Positions 34,635-45,553 of a DNA stretch of 64,000 nt are shown piece by piece. The stretch comes from Cristatella mucedo (Eukaryota; Bryozoa; Phylactolaemata; Cristatellidae), in the NCBI GenBank assembly GCA_009760855.2, contig WPIO01000028.1, positions 1,672,001 to 1,736,000 of the forward strand, in the 5' to 3' direction. Position numbers and translations under genes: made by a program. Below the pieces are notes generated by a model, which searched no databases, was not told where the DNA came from, and was given only the letters and a program-made list of their open reading frames with translations. Every line of letters starts with the position of its first letter. The stretch's first letter is position 1.

Positions 34635-34689
34635 AATTAAACTCTTAAGCCGAGTTACCACTGTATTAGCATTTTATTTGCAATATGAT

Positions 34690-35424
34690 TAGCAGAAAAC
34701 ACACTCGAAAGCGTTTACAATACTAGAAATTTTAATAATAGGGTACCGTACTAAATATTTTTCGAAATGACCATCACTTGTCAGCTGCAGAACGGAGAAT
34801 AATACTCCGATTCTCTTTCCGCTGGTTGATGATAGTAGGCCAGTAATTGAAGTAGCATATGATAAGTGCCAATAGTAAGTAAGCACGTGGACCAAACCAG
34901 ATTCCGTTACCATTATTATGCAGGTTTTGGAGGTGGCGTACCTAAAATTGGATGAGAGTTTCAGTACAGCAGTCGTTTCGACAAGTAAAACGTTACGTGC
35001 ATGAGCATATCACTTGCTCACATGCGGGTATCAAAAAGCAGTAAATATTCTAGTCAATCTTAAATGGCAAGTTATTAATGATTCATTTATTACGATTTTG
35101 AATAACTTTAGGCTCCAAGAAAAAACAAATGCCTCGGAATTACGCGTCCCGTTAAGCAGTTCAGGTAAAAATAAAAGTACGGATCACGCGCTTATGAAAA
35201 AGCTTCGATCGCTTGCTAAAACCGTTGGCAAATATTGTCGGGACACATACGCATAATCGAGGAAGTAGGCGAACATTTTTTTAAAGCCCTCCGTCTCAGA
35301 TGAGGAAAAAACGTGGCGCTCACCGCTTCCGGTTAGTCGGGCTGCAAACCCAAGTGGGTCCGAGATGGCGGGAAAAAACTTCTCAGCGAGCCCAGAGAAA
35401 ACCGCTGCCAGAAAATCCGATTTT
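34690..35424. other. No gene seen
   Basis: AT-rich unique sequence. The 80-codon plus frame at 35,014-35,256 is polar, with no recognised motif. Confidence 0.45.
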
Positions 35425-35705
35425 ATAATAATAATAATAATGCACTTGATAAAGCGCCCTCAGAGAACTCAATCTCTTTCTACGCGCATTTACATTTGCT
35501 GCAAAGGGAAATGCAATGGAAAAGTGAGTAATATCATGCTTGATAAACAAACAAAATGAATAACATGGTTAGGGGTGACATGCACAGGGTCAGCATGCAA
35601 ATGCGGTTAGTGGCAGCATGCACAGTGTCAGCAGGCATAAGCACATGAAGGACGAGTCACAGGGACTCACTAAACGCTGTCCTAAATAGGTGTGTTTTTA
35701 ATTTT
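35425..35705 (-). mobile_element. L2-type LINE 3' end, ATT family
   Basis: (AAT)6 tail, AAAGCGCCCTCAGAG...TTTCTACGCGCATTTAC stem-loop and full 3' untranslated part, ending abruptly at AGGTGTGTTTTTAATTTT. Confidence 0.9.
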
Positions 35706-35934
35706 GAAGCTAGGGTCTTTTATCGGAGATATCAACCCGGTTCCCTCACTTAGGCGCTCCGCCCTCACGAGCGACGCAGCGCACTGGCAGCGAAAGAGCG
35801 CGTACTGCAGCTAAGCAGCTGGCGCGTTCGCTCCGCTGTCCTGCTCAGGTCTTCCTTCTGGCATTAAATTTCCACGATCGACTAGCCTTAAGTATTGCTT
35901 CCGTCTATTCACCGAGTAGCTCTACCCCCCCCCG

Positions 35935-36060
35935 AGTAATCATGATAATCCTGGTAAACATGGTAAACTCCTTTGCAGCAAATGTGTAAAGCACCTAAAA
36001 AGTGATTTATTTCTCTGAGGACGCTTTACCAAGTGTATTATTATTATTATTATTATTATA
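35935..36060 (+). mobile_element. L2-type LINE 3' tip, ATT family
   Basis: TTTGCAGCAAATGTGTAAAGCACC, the stem-loop and (ATT)8. Only about 125 bp survive. A run of nine C lies just upstream. Confidence 0.85.
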
Positions 36061-36369
36061 AACTCGGATAAATAGCTTTCGTCGGGGAGCTCGAAAAAGG
36101 CCCCGCGTGGTGCACTTACAGCTGAATTTGTAAACGTTTCCACTGTAGGCTTTATTCCACGCAGCCTAAGGATCTGATTTCTACATAAAAATCTATTAGT
36201 AATCCATGAAGTGAAGAAGGACTCTCTTTTTCAACTCATAGATTATTGGTCATGTAATCCGCCATGCATTTTAAAGCTGTGAATATGGCATAAACTTGAC
36301 GGTGGTGCCTGTGTTTGGTCTTTTGCGGCGTCTTGGCTTAGAAGTAGAGCCATGCTCAGCTTGAGGTTT

Positions 36370-36906
36370 GACTATGTGTCTCCTTTGCTGAAAGAGCTTT
36401 AATAGCTGTCGGTTGATCAGCGGATACAGAGGAAAGCTCTAACACTGACCCACAAGGCCCGGCACGGCTTGGCTCCTCCACACCTAGCTGAACTGCTGCA
36501 CCAGTTTCAGCCTCCTCGTGCCCTCAGGTCCTGTATGGACTATAAACTAGCTGTTCCATTCCCTCACTTAAAGACCGTTAGCGACAGAAGCTTTTGCTCT
36601 GCATGTCCCAGATTGTGCAAGTCACTTCCACAATACTTACGCATCGACAACTACTCTCCTGCTGCCGACTATGGGAGTTCTTTCAAGCCGTTTTAAACTG
36701 CTACTTTCATGCTACTCACTACCTCAACTTCTCTACTGATAGAGCTACGCTTCTCGCCTTCTCTTTGCTTCGAGAAATGAAGTCTGTTGGCTAACGAATG
36801 TGTACCGAAAGCCGCTTAGGCTGCGTGAGTGCGCTATACAAAACTCTCTTGCGGAACACCCACATGGTCTTTGTGGCTTTGCGGAGTTAGACGGAGGTAC
36901 ATTGCA
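36370..36906 (+). mobile_element. L2-type LINE, ATTAC-tailed family
   Basis: Encodes the same C-terminal block as the 15.9 kb copy (APPHLAELLHQFQPPRALRS, then LKTVSDRSFCSACPRLCKSL), broken by stops and frame changes. It ends CCGAAAGCCGCTTAGGCTG...GACGGAGGTACATTGCAT. Confidence 0.85.
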
Positions 36907-36959
36907 TTTCCACGTCTCTTTTCTTAATCTCGCCCTCAGTTTTGCACCACTTCACCGGT

Positions 36960-37330
36960 CTTGGTGACTCATGCACCGATGACTGATATAGACTGAAGCA
37001 GCGGTGAAGCAAGACGGACGGTGCAAAGGTGGCGTAGGTCAGATAAGACATGCTCAGCGACACCCACTGTTGCCACTTGAACTCCGCCGAGCTGCTGACC
37101 AGAGCGCATGCGCGCAGCCGTCTTCCCGACGAAACGCGAACTCTCTCATCGATAGAGGGAGACCGGTGGCGAGGTCGAAGAGCTGGGACCGGAAGCCGCA
37201 GGCTAGGAGGCCGCCAGAAAGGCAGCGACCGCCGGCGGACGGCACGCGACGGGCAACGCAAACTGGCGAGCGGAAGGATCGCGGTGGGCCGACGGGAAGC
37301 CGCTGCCACCGGAAGCCGGCGGTCCTGTGG
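36960..37330. other. GC-rich, CpG-dense patch
   Basis: Compositionally open on both strands (121- to 160-codon overlapping frames, Arg-rich), with no recognised domain. Either a small CpG island or a mobile-element remnant. It lies just beyond the 37.9 kb mini-exon in minus-strand transcription order. Confidence 0.4.
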
Positions 37331-37665
37331 CTGCGGCTTGACTCGATCGATCGCGCGGCTTGTCACTCCTCAGGTGGACATTGGGCTAGAGGAATGTCTA
37401 TCTCAAGGTCCATAAATGACAGCAGCCAAGGGATTGAGAGTAGTAGGCTGGCAAAGATAGCAAAAAATTGTCTAAGTGCGAGCTAGGTTGACGAAGGTAG
37501 CAAAGATCGCTCAAATGCGAGTCATGTTATCGAATGTAACCGGTTCACTTAAATGCAACTCAGATTGGTGAATTCATCAAATTCACTTAAACGCTAGCTA
37601 GGTTGATGAAGCGAGAAAAATCGCTCAGATGCCAGCTACGTATAGGCAGAAGCACTGCAGCTTAC

Positions 37666-37768
37666 GAGCGAAAAGTAAAAAACAGCCGGTTCGGACGAGA
37701 TCGCGCTCGAAAATCAATGGAGTAAATGGCGGCTTTTTGGTGTATGTCGATTGAAGCTTGTGCGTTTT
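37666..37768 (-). CDS. Candidate 103 nt exon after the 37.9 kb mini-exon
   Basis: Acceptor CTTCAAATCTTTCAG precedes 103 bases open in phase 0 (KTHKLQSTYTKKPPFTPLIF...), ending at donor-like GTAAGC in phase 1. The intron from the 37,906 exon would be only about 137 bp. No domain is recognised, and another frame is also open, so support is modest. Confidence 0.3.
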
Positions 37769-37905
37769 CTGAAAGATTTGAAGCTGCGCCAGCACTAAGA
37801 GACGTTGAGACGACAAAATATTGAGCAAACTCCGTGGAGGTTGTACACAAATGCATAGTAAAATCCCCGATTATGAAATATATTAAATTTGCGTCTTGTT
37901 CTCAC

Positions 37906-37953
37906 CTGCACAGTCAGATGCTCAAGCTCAGTTGACAGTTGCATCATCTTTGT
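37906..37953 (-). CDS. Mini-exon, 48 nt, coiled-coil-like
   Basis: Minus strand: acceptor GATGTCTTTTCAG, 16 codons TKMMQLSTELEHLTVQ, donor GTGAGAA. Phase 0 at both ends. Met3, Leu6, Leu10 and Leu13 follow a perfect 3-4-3 heptad pattern, the clearest coil among these exons. It is the downstream end of the well-supported 37.9-45.6 kb cluster. Confidence 0.5.
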
Positions 37954-38464
37954 CTGAAAAGACATCACAGAAAATGATAAGTAACGATACATTGCATAAG
38001 CTTCTAATGAGTTTTCTAAGCCTCATCATTAAACCGAGCGATACGGATCATTATGAGAAAATTCAGTCAAAGACCGTCCAAATAATACCGGTATTGCAAT
38101 CATATTTTGGTAAGTACTCACGTTGAGCACGCGACAGTACCAATTAATTTTGTTTCGGACCCTGCAAGCGTGAACCAAGTCTAACGTGGACAGGTCGCCG
38201 GAGACTTCATGCTTCTATCCGGTTCAGCCCATTTTTGGTTTGTACAAAAATCGGAGCCGCCTGTGTGATAATGTGAGATGCTAACAATTGCACTGTCGCT
38301 AATCATCTGTTTTATCTACTGACGATAGAGTGAGTTAAGAATCAAACCCAACCTTTACGGTAACAGGTGGGGCACATATCAAACTAAAATTGTTCATGGA
38401 AGAGGAGTGAGTTTAATATAGAACTGTCCTATCAAGGGAGGAAGTCTCTAATTAATAATAGTCA

Positions 38465-38600
38465 TAATAATAATAATGCACTTGATAAAGTGCCCTCAAA
38501 GAACTTAATCTCTCTATAGGCGCTTTACATTTGCTGTAAAGGGAAATGCAATTGAATGGTGATTAAAATCATGCTTGATAAACTAACAAAAATGATATTT
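38465..38600 (-). mobile_element. L2-type LINE 3' tip, ATT family
   Basis: AATAATAATAAT tail, GATAAAGTGCCCTCAAAGAAC...AGGCGCTTTACATTTGCTG stem-loop and the start of the 3' untranslated part, cut off by the minisatellite that follows. Confidence 0.88.
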
Positions 38601-38830
38601 TGTTAGTTTTCATTACTGTGAATCTTCATTATTGTGAATATCTTCATTTTTTCTTGTGAATATCATATTCTTGTGAATATCTTCATTATCTTGTGAATAT
38701 CATATTATCTTGTGATCATTATTATCATTTTTATCAATAACTATCATTATTATCTTGTGAATATCATATCTTCATTATCTTGCGAATATCTTCATTATCT
38801 CTTCATTATTGTGAATACACTACCGCTATC
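38593..38830. repeat. AT-rich minisatellite
   Basis: Irregular units built from CTTCATTATCTTGTGAATAT with partial deletions, roughly 8-10 copies, adjoining the truncated L2 tip. Confidence 0.85.
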
Positions 38831-39898
38831 TTTGTGATATATGGGTGCAGTATAATATCTGGATGTTACAAGTCCAACGAGTTGAATTGATTACTCTTTT
38901 TTTCTATAGTCCGCTTAGCTGCATTATCAACAAATAAACCATTAAAAGTATTGCTATATAAAGACTCGTATATGCTTTTTACAGCACAGTTCTCTGAGCT
39001 AAGTGGCCACTCTCGTTGTGTACACAGTTAGTGAAGCCTAATCTGCCAACTGCAGGATGGAGCAATTTGCTAATGCCGGCGATACGCTGTCTCATTCAGC
39101 AGTCTTAAGTAGCGTTTATTTGAATGTCTAACACAGGGACACCAGCTCACTGCATGCAAAAAGGCCTGTATATATCGCTTTTGGAAGGCATCACGATCTT
39201 GATGGTGCCTCGGAAGGAGACGCGTTAAATCGGCCCGTAAGACTGGACAATGATTGATTGATTAGCATCGTTCAATTGAAATTGCTTCCGATGGAGTAAA
39301 ATCCGTTGAGGTGAAGTCTCAAACTTGTACAATCTGGTTTTTTCAAGGATCATGACAACTGACGAGATGTGGATACGCGCAGAGAATTCGCAGTCGCAAT
39401 AGCTTTAACTGGCGTCCCAGACTTTTTTTTATGCTGATCCTATTCACCTATAACCCGGATATAATAGGATTCGGGCTGCTCTGCACCTTGCATCTCTTTG
39501 GACGAATGCTGCTTAAGGTTTGCCTGCTGCTGAATTTAGCTGGCGCCCGTCAAGATCTGTATCCTTCTAAATTACTTCCATATAAATTAATGCTGTGTCT
39601 AAGAACACGACAATGAGAGAGCTTATGCTGTTCGTGGATTGCTCTTCGTCGTCATAGAGAAATGTTTTATAACTTATTGCGTATATACTTATATACATTA
39701 CACATGTCAGTGAACACACCTTAGCCATTTTCACATTATTTCGTGATTTTGCTGGAAGGAAGCAGCTTGCACGTTATTTCTGATAGAATGTACAGCAGAT
39801 GCTGCAGTTGCAAGTGTTACGATGTTAGCCGTACGCGTAGAGTGGATGGCGTCAATGAACAAGCCAGGAGATAATATAGCGGTAGCAGGAACGCTTAC
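38831..39898. other. No gene seen
   Basis: AT-rich unique sequence; short frames only. Confidence 0.45.
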
Positions 39899-39946
39899 TT
39901 CCGTTCCAAAACGGTAGCGTCCTCGCCGAAGAACAGTCTCGGCAGG
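39899..39946 (-). CDS. Candidate 48 nt mini-exon
   Basis: Sixteen codons PAETVLRRGRYRFGTE in phase 0, preceded by GAGGCTGTTCAG (weak pyrimidine tract) and followed by donor GTAAGCG. Length, phase and strand match the series, but glycine and aromatic residues break the heptad pattern. Confidence 0.3.
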
Positions 39947-41105
39947 CTGAACAGCCTCACGTTTTTTTGGCGGTAGAAGAAGAGTATGCGTACCTATCAC
40001 ATCCGCATGCAGTATTCATAAGGCATCTTCTGCTGCGGGATGGTCGCTAAATGCGAGCATCCTACCCCACGGCAGATTCCCAGTGGCCTTTAGCAAGTAC
40101 TCTACTCTCTCGCTTGCAACGTAGTAAACAAGTAAACGAGCTACCGTCACACTTCCTTCAGTGCAGCATAGTTTACCAGCCTTTTGTGTCGTTACCGTGG
40201 TCGTGACGCCCTTTTGAAGTCTTTTGCCAGAACACGCGAAAACAAGTATGGTTTATCTTAAATGATTTGTGGATACTTTCTAGAATTAAAAAGACATTTT
40301 CTGGTGTGCTTTTGATTTTTTTAACTCGCAGGCCAGCGTTGCCAAGCAGATTCAAGCAAATATTGGTACTGGATTCAGTGCCATCGGTCACGTAATGTTG
40401 AGCTACTGTGCTGGTTGCAGGAGCATTCTGTCGGAATGCGTTGATTTCAGGGTGACGGGTGGCACTTTTGTTTAGAAAGCAGCAAGCGATATCAAATTAA
40501 AAAGTCATGAAATAGTATAATATCATTGAAAATTTTGGAATCCTCTCAATTAAAGTTATTCAAGTTTTTTTCAACAGCCCACGGTGGCTCTAGGTGACAG
40601 ATTATTCCCGCAGTTCGTAGGGTGTAGAACGTCTGTCAAAATTTCTTTCACTGGCTAGCTTGGTTTTGTGCGGCCAAACACAATCACTACATACAGTTCA
40701 GCTCTCTGCGGCAGCTATTCCATTGCAGCCTGCTTTCGCAGTACATTCGGGCACTTTTTGGTTCGGCTGAAGACTTATGGCGCCAAGCGCATGCAGCATG
40801 CCAGCGAGTGCTCGCCCAAAGCAAAGGCTTCGGCTCTTTGAGCGCGTCCGGCGCTTCGTTGTCTAAAGAGAGGCTCCTCAATCGTCATGCAACATATAGC
40901 TATGTAAGACAGACAAGGACTCAGGCCAGCACGTACACGTATGTGAAAGCACGGGCCCACATACACGCGCACATTTAGACGCACATGCACTACTTTCATA
41001 CGGCGGTCTATTAAGTACACATTCGTACGTAACAATAGTGATGATAAGTACAATGAGTCATGCGTAAAGTAGATCAGACCTAATGAGCTTGGATAGTTTA
41101 CCTAC
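39947..41105. other. No gene seen; some open frames
   Basis: A minus frame at about 40,173-40,480 (C-terminal part reads SIHKSFKINHTCFRVFWQ) and a plus-strand segment at about 40,332-40,391 are both open. Neither has a recognised domain. Confidence 0.35.
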
Positions 41106-41150
41106 CTGATTGTATGAGGTACCTGCTAACGCAGCTCGAGCGTCCGCCAT
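41106..41150 (-). CDS. Mini-exon, 45 nt
   Basis: Minus strand: acceptor AATATTTACAG, 15 codons MADARAALAGTSYNQ, donor GTAGGTA. Phase 0 at both ends. It is alanine-rich and less coil-like than its neighbours. It starts with ATG, so a translation start cannot be excluded. About 170 bp from the 41,323 segment. Confidence 0.4.
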
Positions 41151-41322
41151 CTGTAAATATTAAAATGAAAATATCGCAAAATTATGAGTTTTTCTCAGTT
41201 ACTACAGGCTTGTTCCGCGAAATGATGACAAGCTCTGTGCGTGAGCCTTTATTCCCTTCAATGAGCCCCACTGCAAATAAACGTTTTGCTTTCGTTGCTA
41301 CAAGAAGTGCCATCTCTCCCAC

Positions 41323-41364
41323 CTGCCTTTCTAACGCCTCAATCTGGCTCCTCGAGCAACTCGA
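41323..41364 (-). pseudogene. Mini-exon paralogue with damaged acceptor
   Basis: Fourteen codons SSCSRSQIEALERQ before donor GTGGGAGA align residue for residue with the 21,983 exon (ANSTRSRIETLENE). The expected acceptor position reads ATGTAA instead of an AG. The nearest AG is 5 bp inside and would shift the frame. The exon may be skipped, or may use a non-standard junction. Confidence 0.35.
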
Positions 41365-41399
41365 TTACATGTTCACAACTCATGCACAACATAACTCGT

Positions 41400-42584
41400 T
41401 CGAGTGAAATTATTAATTATTTATCAAAGAGTTGAAAGATTCTTAATCACTCACAGTGCAACAAACACTAGCTCTTAACGGATGATAGTGCAACGAACGA
41501 GTGCTTACTAGCTAGGCGATGCTTGGACGATCAAAGAAGAGACAGAGAAATGAAACCACCACACACATGAACATAATTGCATAAGAACCAGTTGAGCCGA
41601 CAGGCGTGCACCTTCAGATTAACAATCTTTGGAGCTCATTTTATTACACTCATGTAAGAGAAATAATAAATTTACGAAGTTAATGGCTGCATTTGTGCTA
41701 CCAACCATGACTCCCTTTCCCTTCAATCTGCCAATCAACTTGCTACCGCCTGTATTAATATTGATCAGAGCTATCTGCCTCTGGAAAGAAAGCACTAGGC
41801 TTCACGCTTATGCATAGTATTGAAAACTTGACAGTTGCTTGTCAATGAGAGCGCACTTTCATTTTGTAATGATAGCTTGGCACGCTAACATTTCATAATC
41901 CAGGAAAGGCAATGCATAGACAGCCGGCGAATCCCGTGCATATTTCCATTTCTCTGGCGAGCCGGCATCACACTCATTCCCTTTAATTCCTTACAAAACG
42001 TCAACTATTCAGAGACAAATAATATTGCGGCCAATACCTTTGCAAATTGTTGTCTTTTTTAGAATTTACCGTTAAACAACGGTATCCTAATGGGCGACCA
42101 TTCACATTTCGCCTTCAGTGAGGCACACATGCAACATTGAAATACAGAAAGCAGTGCTGAACTGTTGAGACGCGGTTAACTAGTTTACATTTACAAATTT
42201 TTTAAATAAACCTATATGGCTTAGAGGACGAAATGTAATGCTTTAATGAAATGATGATGACAGTCATAATATGATGACATGGTAGCCTACAGCTGACAGT
42301 AGCTTTAATTTACTCGAATACATGTGCCTCTTTACAGTTAGAAATGAGTACGAGTAGCATTGAATTCACGCGTAAGTTTCTTCTTAAAAGCCAAGTTAAA
42401 TTTTCTGTAACGTGCGAGTGCATGAAATATGACGCTGAAGCGGCTAATTATTTGTTATCAGCTGGTGATGTATGAGTGACTAGATTCCCTGATTAAGCGT
42501 CAACTCCACAATAGACGTGGCTAAGGACATTATGCTTTATCGTTTTTGCACGATAGTTGATTGGAAAAGCTATACGATTGTGGC
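41400..42584. other. No gene seen
   Basis: Unique intron-like sequence. Confidence 0.5.
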
Positions 42585-43080
42585 TGCCTAGGTTGAAATC
42601 ATCTAGATTGAATTCTTACTGACCTGCACTGGCTCACCATCAAGCACTATGTTTTAATTTCAAAGTTCAGTCGCTTCTTTTAGACCCTTACATTCTCTTG
42701 CTCCGGCCCTACCTATCAGATCTTCTTCCTAATCAGAGTTGGCATAATACCACTCGCACTTCTGACATGAGTCATTAAGTCGTGCCTATAACCAATATAA
42801 AATTAATTCTTCAGTTGTGCTCCACAAGACTGGAATTAGGTCCCAAATTATGGCAAGCCATCCTCTGACTTTACGATATTAAAAAAGAATCTGAAAACGT
42901 AGCTGTTCCACTCAAATTTCGCCGGGTCGTGCGAATTGTCCTGTGTGTGCTTAAACGTGCTGACACGATGCAAGTTCTCACTAAGCAATTAAAAGGCTTC
43001 CTAAACTGCGAATTCGAAGCGCCTACAATGAGGTTTACTTCGAGGAAGATGTATTATCAATGTCTGAATATCATTATTAC
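42585..43080 (+). mobile_element. Decayed L2-type LINE fragment
   Basis: GACCTGCACTGGCTCACCATCAAG (DLHWLTIK), a CTTGCTCCGGCCCTACCTATCAGATCTTCTTCC block (LAPALPIRSSS) and the 3' region GTGTGTGCTTAAACGTGCTGACAC are recognisable, ending near ATCATTATTAC. Many indels. Confidence 0.7.
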
Positions 43081-43177
43081 AACTGTATATATGTAAGCTG
43101 TTATTAACTTCATGAAACTTTAGTTCGAGTAAAACGTTTGCGTTCATGACGCTTATCAGAATCAAGTTCTCACTTAC

Positions 43178-43219
43178 CTGGTTTTCTAACTTTGCAGCCT
43201 CAATTATTGTAACGTTAAT
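43178..43219 (-). CDS. Mini-exon, 42 nt, coiled-coil-like
   Basis: Minus strand: acceptor CTATTTTCTAG, 14 codons INVTIIEAAKLENQ, donor GTAAGTG (near consensus). Phase 0 at both ends. Leu11 in a LENQ end matches the LENE and LESE ends of the 42 nt exons at 21,983 and 20,318. Ile5 and Ala8 could continue the heptad. Confidence 0.5.
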
Positions 43220-43629
43220 CTAGAAAATAGAAAAAACATGTACTACATCGATTCCTAACTAATGCTTGTCTCAGTGGATCAGGTTTGATGCAACAAGACG
43301 GTTAAACACCTGGAGGAAGAAATTCGGTCAATCTTGAAGTAAAAAAAATACATTAAATCAAGTAAATAACATAAATTCATAATCAATAGCACGCAGCTAC
43401 ATTGATTTCGTGCTATGTATATACAGGTGTGTCTATATGTATCTACCGGTACATTTACTTGAGGGCGAAACTACAATTGGTCTATAACGGGCAAGACCCA
43501 CAAGTAATGACAAATTATAGCGTACAATCGCAGTCATTATATGACACGAACGCGTGGTTTCTCGTCGACTAGAAGTAGGATATATTTTTATCATTGGTGA
43601 CGGTCAGGGGAGAGATAATGTAGGCAGTA

Positions 43630-44290
43630 ATGTCATATAATCTAACGTATCTCCGTCTTTAACTAAAAAATCAACCGAGACTATGTTCGTGTTACTCAGG
43701 AATGTTTTCTATTAAAACTTAATGGCTAAGTAGCTTTCGGTAGGCATTAGTTAGCTTACAGAATTCATCTTACAGAACAAAGAAGAAGGGAGAAGCATAG
43801 CTAAGTCAGGAGGGTAGCTAAGCTAGTAATAAGCATGCAGTCTGGAAAATCAGGACGGCTGGAAAGAATTGCCACAGTCGGCAGAAAGAAAGTAGATGTC
43901 GTTGCTTAAGAATGTGAAAGTGAGTTCCACAGTCTAGGACTTATGGAGCAAAAGATTTGGTAATCAGCAGTCTTTGGGCGGAGGAACAGAACAGCAATTT
44001 CATTGTCTATAGAGGACCTGAGTTCACAAAGAGGCTAAAGCTGCTGCAGCAGTTCAGATAGTTATGAAGGAACCAAGCTGCGGCGGGCCTGCTGGTCATC
44101 CCAAAAACTTTACTGCGTACCCGTTGATCAACCGGAAACCATCGTAGCTCCGTCAGCAAAGGAGACACGTTGTCAACTCTCTGGGATTTTCAAATTGCCA
44201 TGTTGCCATAGTTATTACCAGTTGAAGGGGCCTAGTGGATTTTCGGTAGCCCAGTAAAAATGAAATTGCAATAATCTAGCAGAGACAGAA
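43630..44290 (-). mobile_element. L2-type LINE, ATTAC-tailed family, decayed
   Basis: GTATCTCCGTC at the tail side, then AAGTAGCTTTCGGTAGGCATT, GTGAGTTCCACAGTCTAGGAC and AAGCTGCGGCGGGCC match the 15.9 kb copy on minus. The frame is destroyed. Confidence 0.8.
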
Positions 44291-44569
44291 CCAGTTAACT
44301 AGTTTGATTTTTTTCACCGGTAGCCATCCGTGTGGACAGCCCCTAACCCAGATGGGGACCGAATGTGAATGTTAGGTACGGAGGCTTTCTACCTATTCCT
44401 TAACTTTAGTGGCGGTCCGGGTTGTTCACCCCATCTCTGGGGGGAGGGACCCACATGCTTATCCCCTGGCTATGCCACTGAGTACATGTACATACTCCCG
44501 CTTGTCACCCGTATCAATACGCTACAATAGATGTACGGCTTCAAATATGCATCTGTATACATACATACA

Positions 44570-44572
<3 letters not shown>

Positions 44573-44601
<29 letters not shown>

Positions 44602-44620
44602 CTGTATGTATATATATATG
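44573..44620. repeat. (AT)n microsatellite
   Basis: Alternating AT with a short ACTGTATG interruption; preceded by ATACATACATACA. Confidence 0.95.
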
Positions 44621-44661
44621 CATTAGTATATGTACCGGAATTTGCGGGTATTAAAATGTAC

Positions 44662-44812
44662 AAATGCAGTCAACTCTGCTTATTAGAATACGCTCTGGCC
44701 GGCAGATGGCCGTTCTTATAGGCGGGAGTATTTTTTTTCGGAGTGAGACTATTACTAGAGTAAATCTGGGACGGGGAACTGCTTTTCTCAAAAGCGGAGT
44801 ATTATTATATCC
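44662..44812. mobile_element. Possible pogo/Tigger-type MITE
   Basis: Left end CAGTCAACTCTGCTTATTAG and GTTCTTATAGGCGGGAGTAT, with AAAAGCGGAGTATTATTAT towards the right, resemble the ends of TA-target DNA transposons. The right terminus is not intact. Confidence 0.4.
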
Positions 44813-44835
44813 GATATTTGCATATTCGAAGTAGA

Positions 44836-44838
<3 letters not shown>

Positions 44839-44877
<39 letters not shown>
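44839..44877. repeat. (AT)n microsatellite
   Basis: About 19 alternating AT units. Confidence 0.97.
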
Positions 44878-44880
<3 letters not shown>

Positions 44881-45553
44881 TCTTGTGTGATCATATCTGA
44901 TAGTGTGCTACAATATAAGTAACTGGTTTTATCTACAGCAAATTGCAACACCACCCTCCGCACATGTTCTGCCTTGAGCTGACTGTCCCCGAAAATGCAA
45001 AAATACAGGGTCATCTTGCCGCCAGCTGTCCTTCACCGGTGTTGTCGTCAAACCGAACAGCGACAGCACTGGACATGGCTCTGACGTACTAACAGATCAA
45101 AACTGCATACGTAATTTAATGGATTATCCATAACCACTGATGTTGGTAGTTTGACACGTAAGCCTGACAAACCGTGAAAGAGACTTAGGAGCACCTCGAA
45201 TTTTACGTGCGAATATCACTCTGTATCTTTTAAATCCACGAGAATAGCGGGCTTAAGCAGGAGGAGAACATATGTCGTCAGGATTCTTGAATGGACTCAA
45301 TTATTAACAATGAATATGAAAAAATGGATATTAGGACAGCAAGACAATGAGCAGCGGTATACAGCCTTCGCCTCTGGTCTTAGTGTCAAGCTCATGTAGC
45401 CAGGACGAAATAAAACCTTTTGCTGTTTTTTAAGAATCCCTAACTGCACACCAGTGAGCTCGTGTTTGATCTGTAAACGTGGCTTCTTGTGCATCATATC
45501 CAATCTAGGTTTGCTCACCAGCTGCGATTGTTATTGAGTCACTGAAGTCTTAC

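Larger units (their letters stand above)
31724..34663. mobile_element. Composite DNA transposon with TA target site
   Basis: Left end CAGCGGCACCTCGGCTTACG and right end (reverse complement) CAGTGGTAACTCGGCTTAAG form about 25 bp imperfect inverted repeats. Both are flanked by TA (31,722-31,723; 34,664-34,665), as in Tc1/mariner-pogo elements. The right subterminal part (about 34,405-34,501, CCGGAACGGATTAATGGC) is typical of such non-autonomous elements. No transposase was recognised. The interior has been lengthened by a repeat-flanked GC-rich segment, a SINE and a small LINE insert. Confidence 0.7.

Noticed and set aside
36887-37486. Overlapping 120-160 codon frames on both strands
   Set aside because: Same composition effect as above; low complexity.
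40332-40391. Plus-strand 60 nt exon-like segment with a fine acceptor
   Set aside because: Donor is GTAATG, no neighbouring plus-strand exons fit, and the opposite strand is also open.
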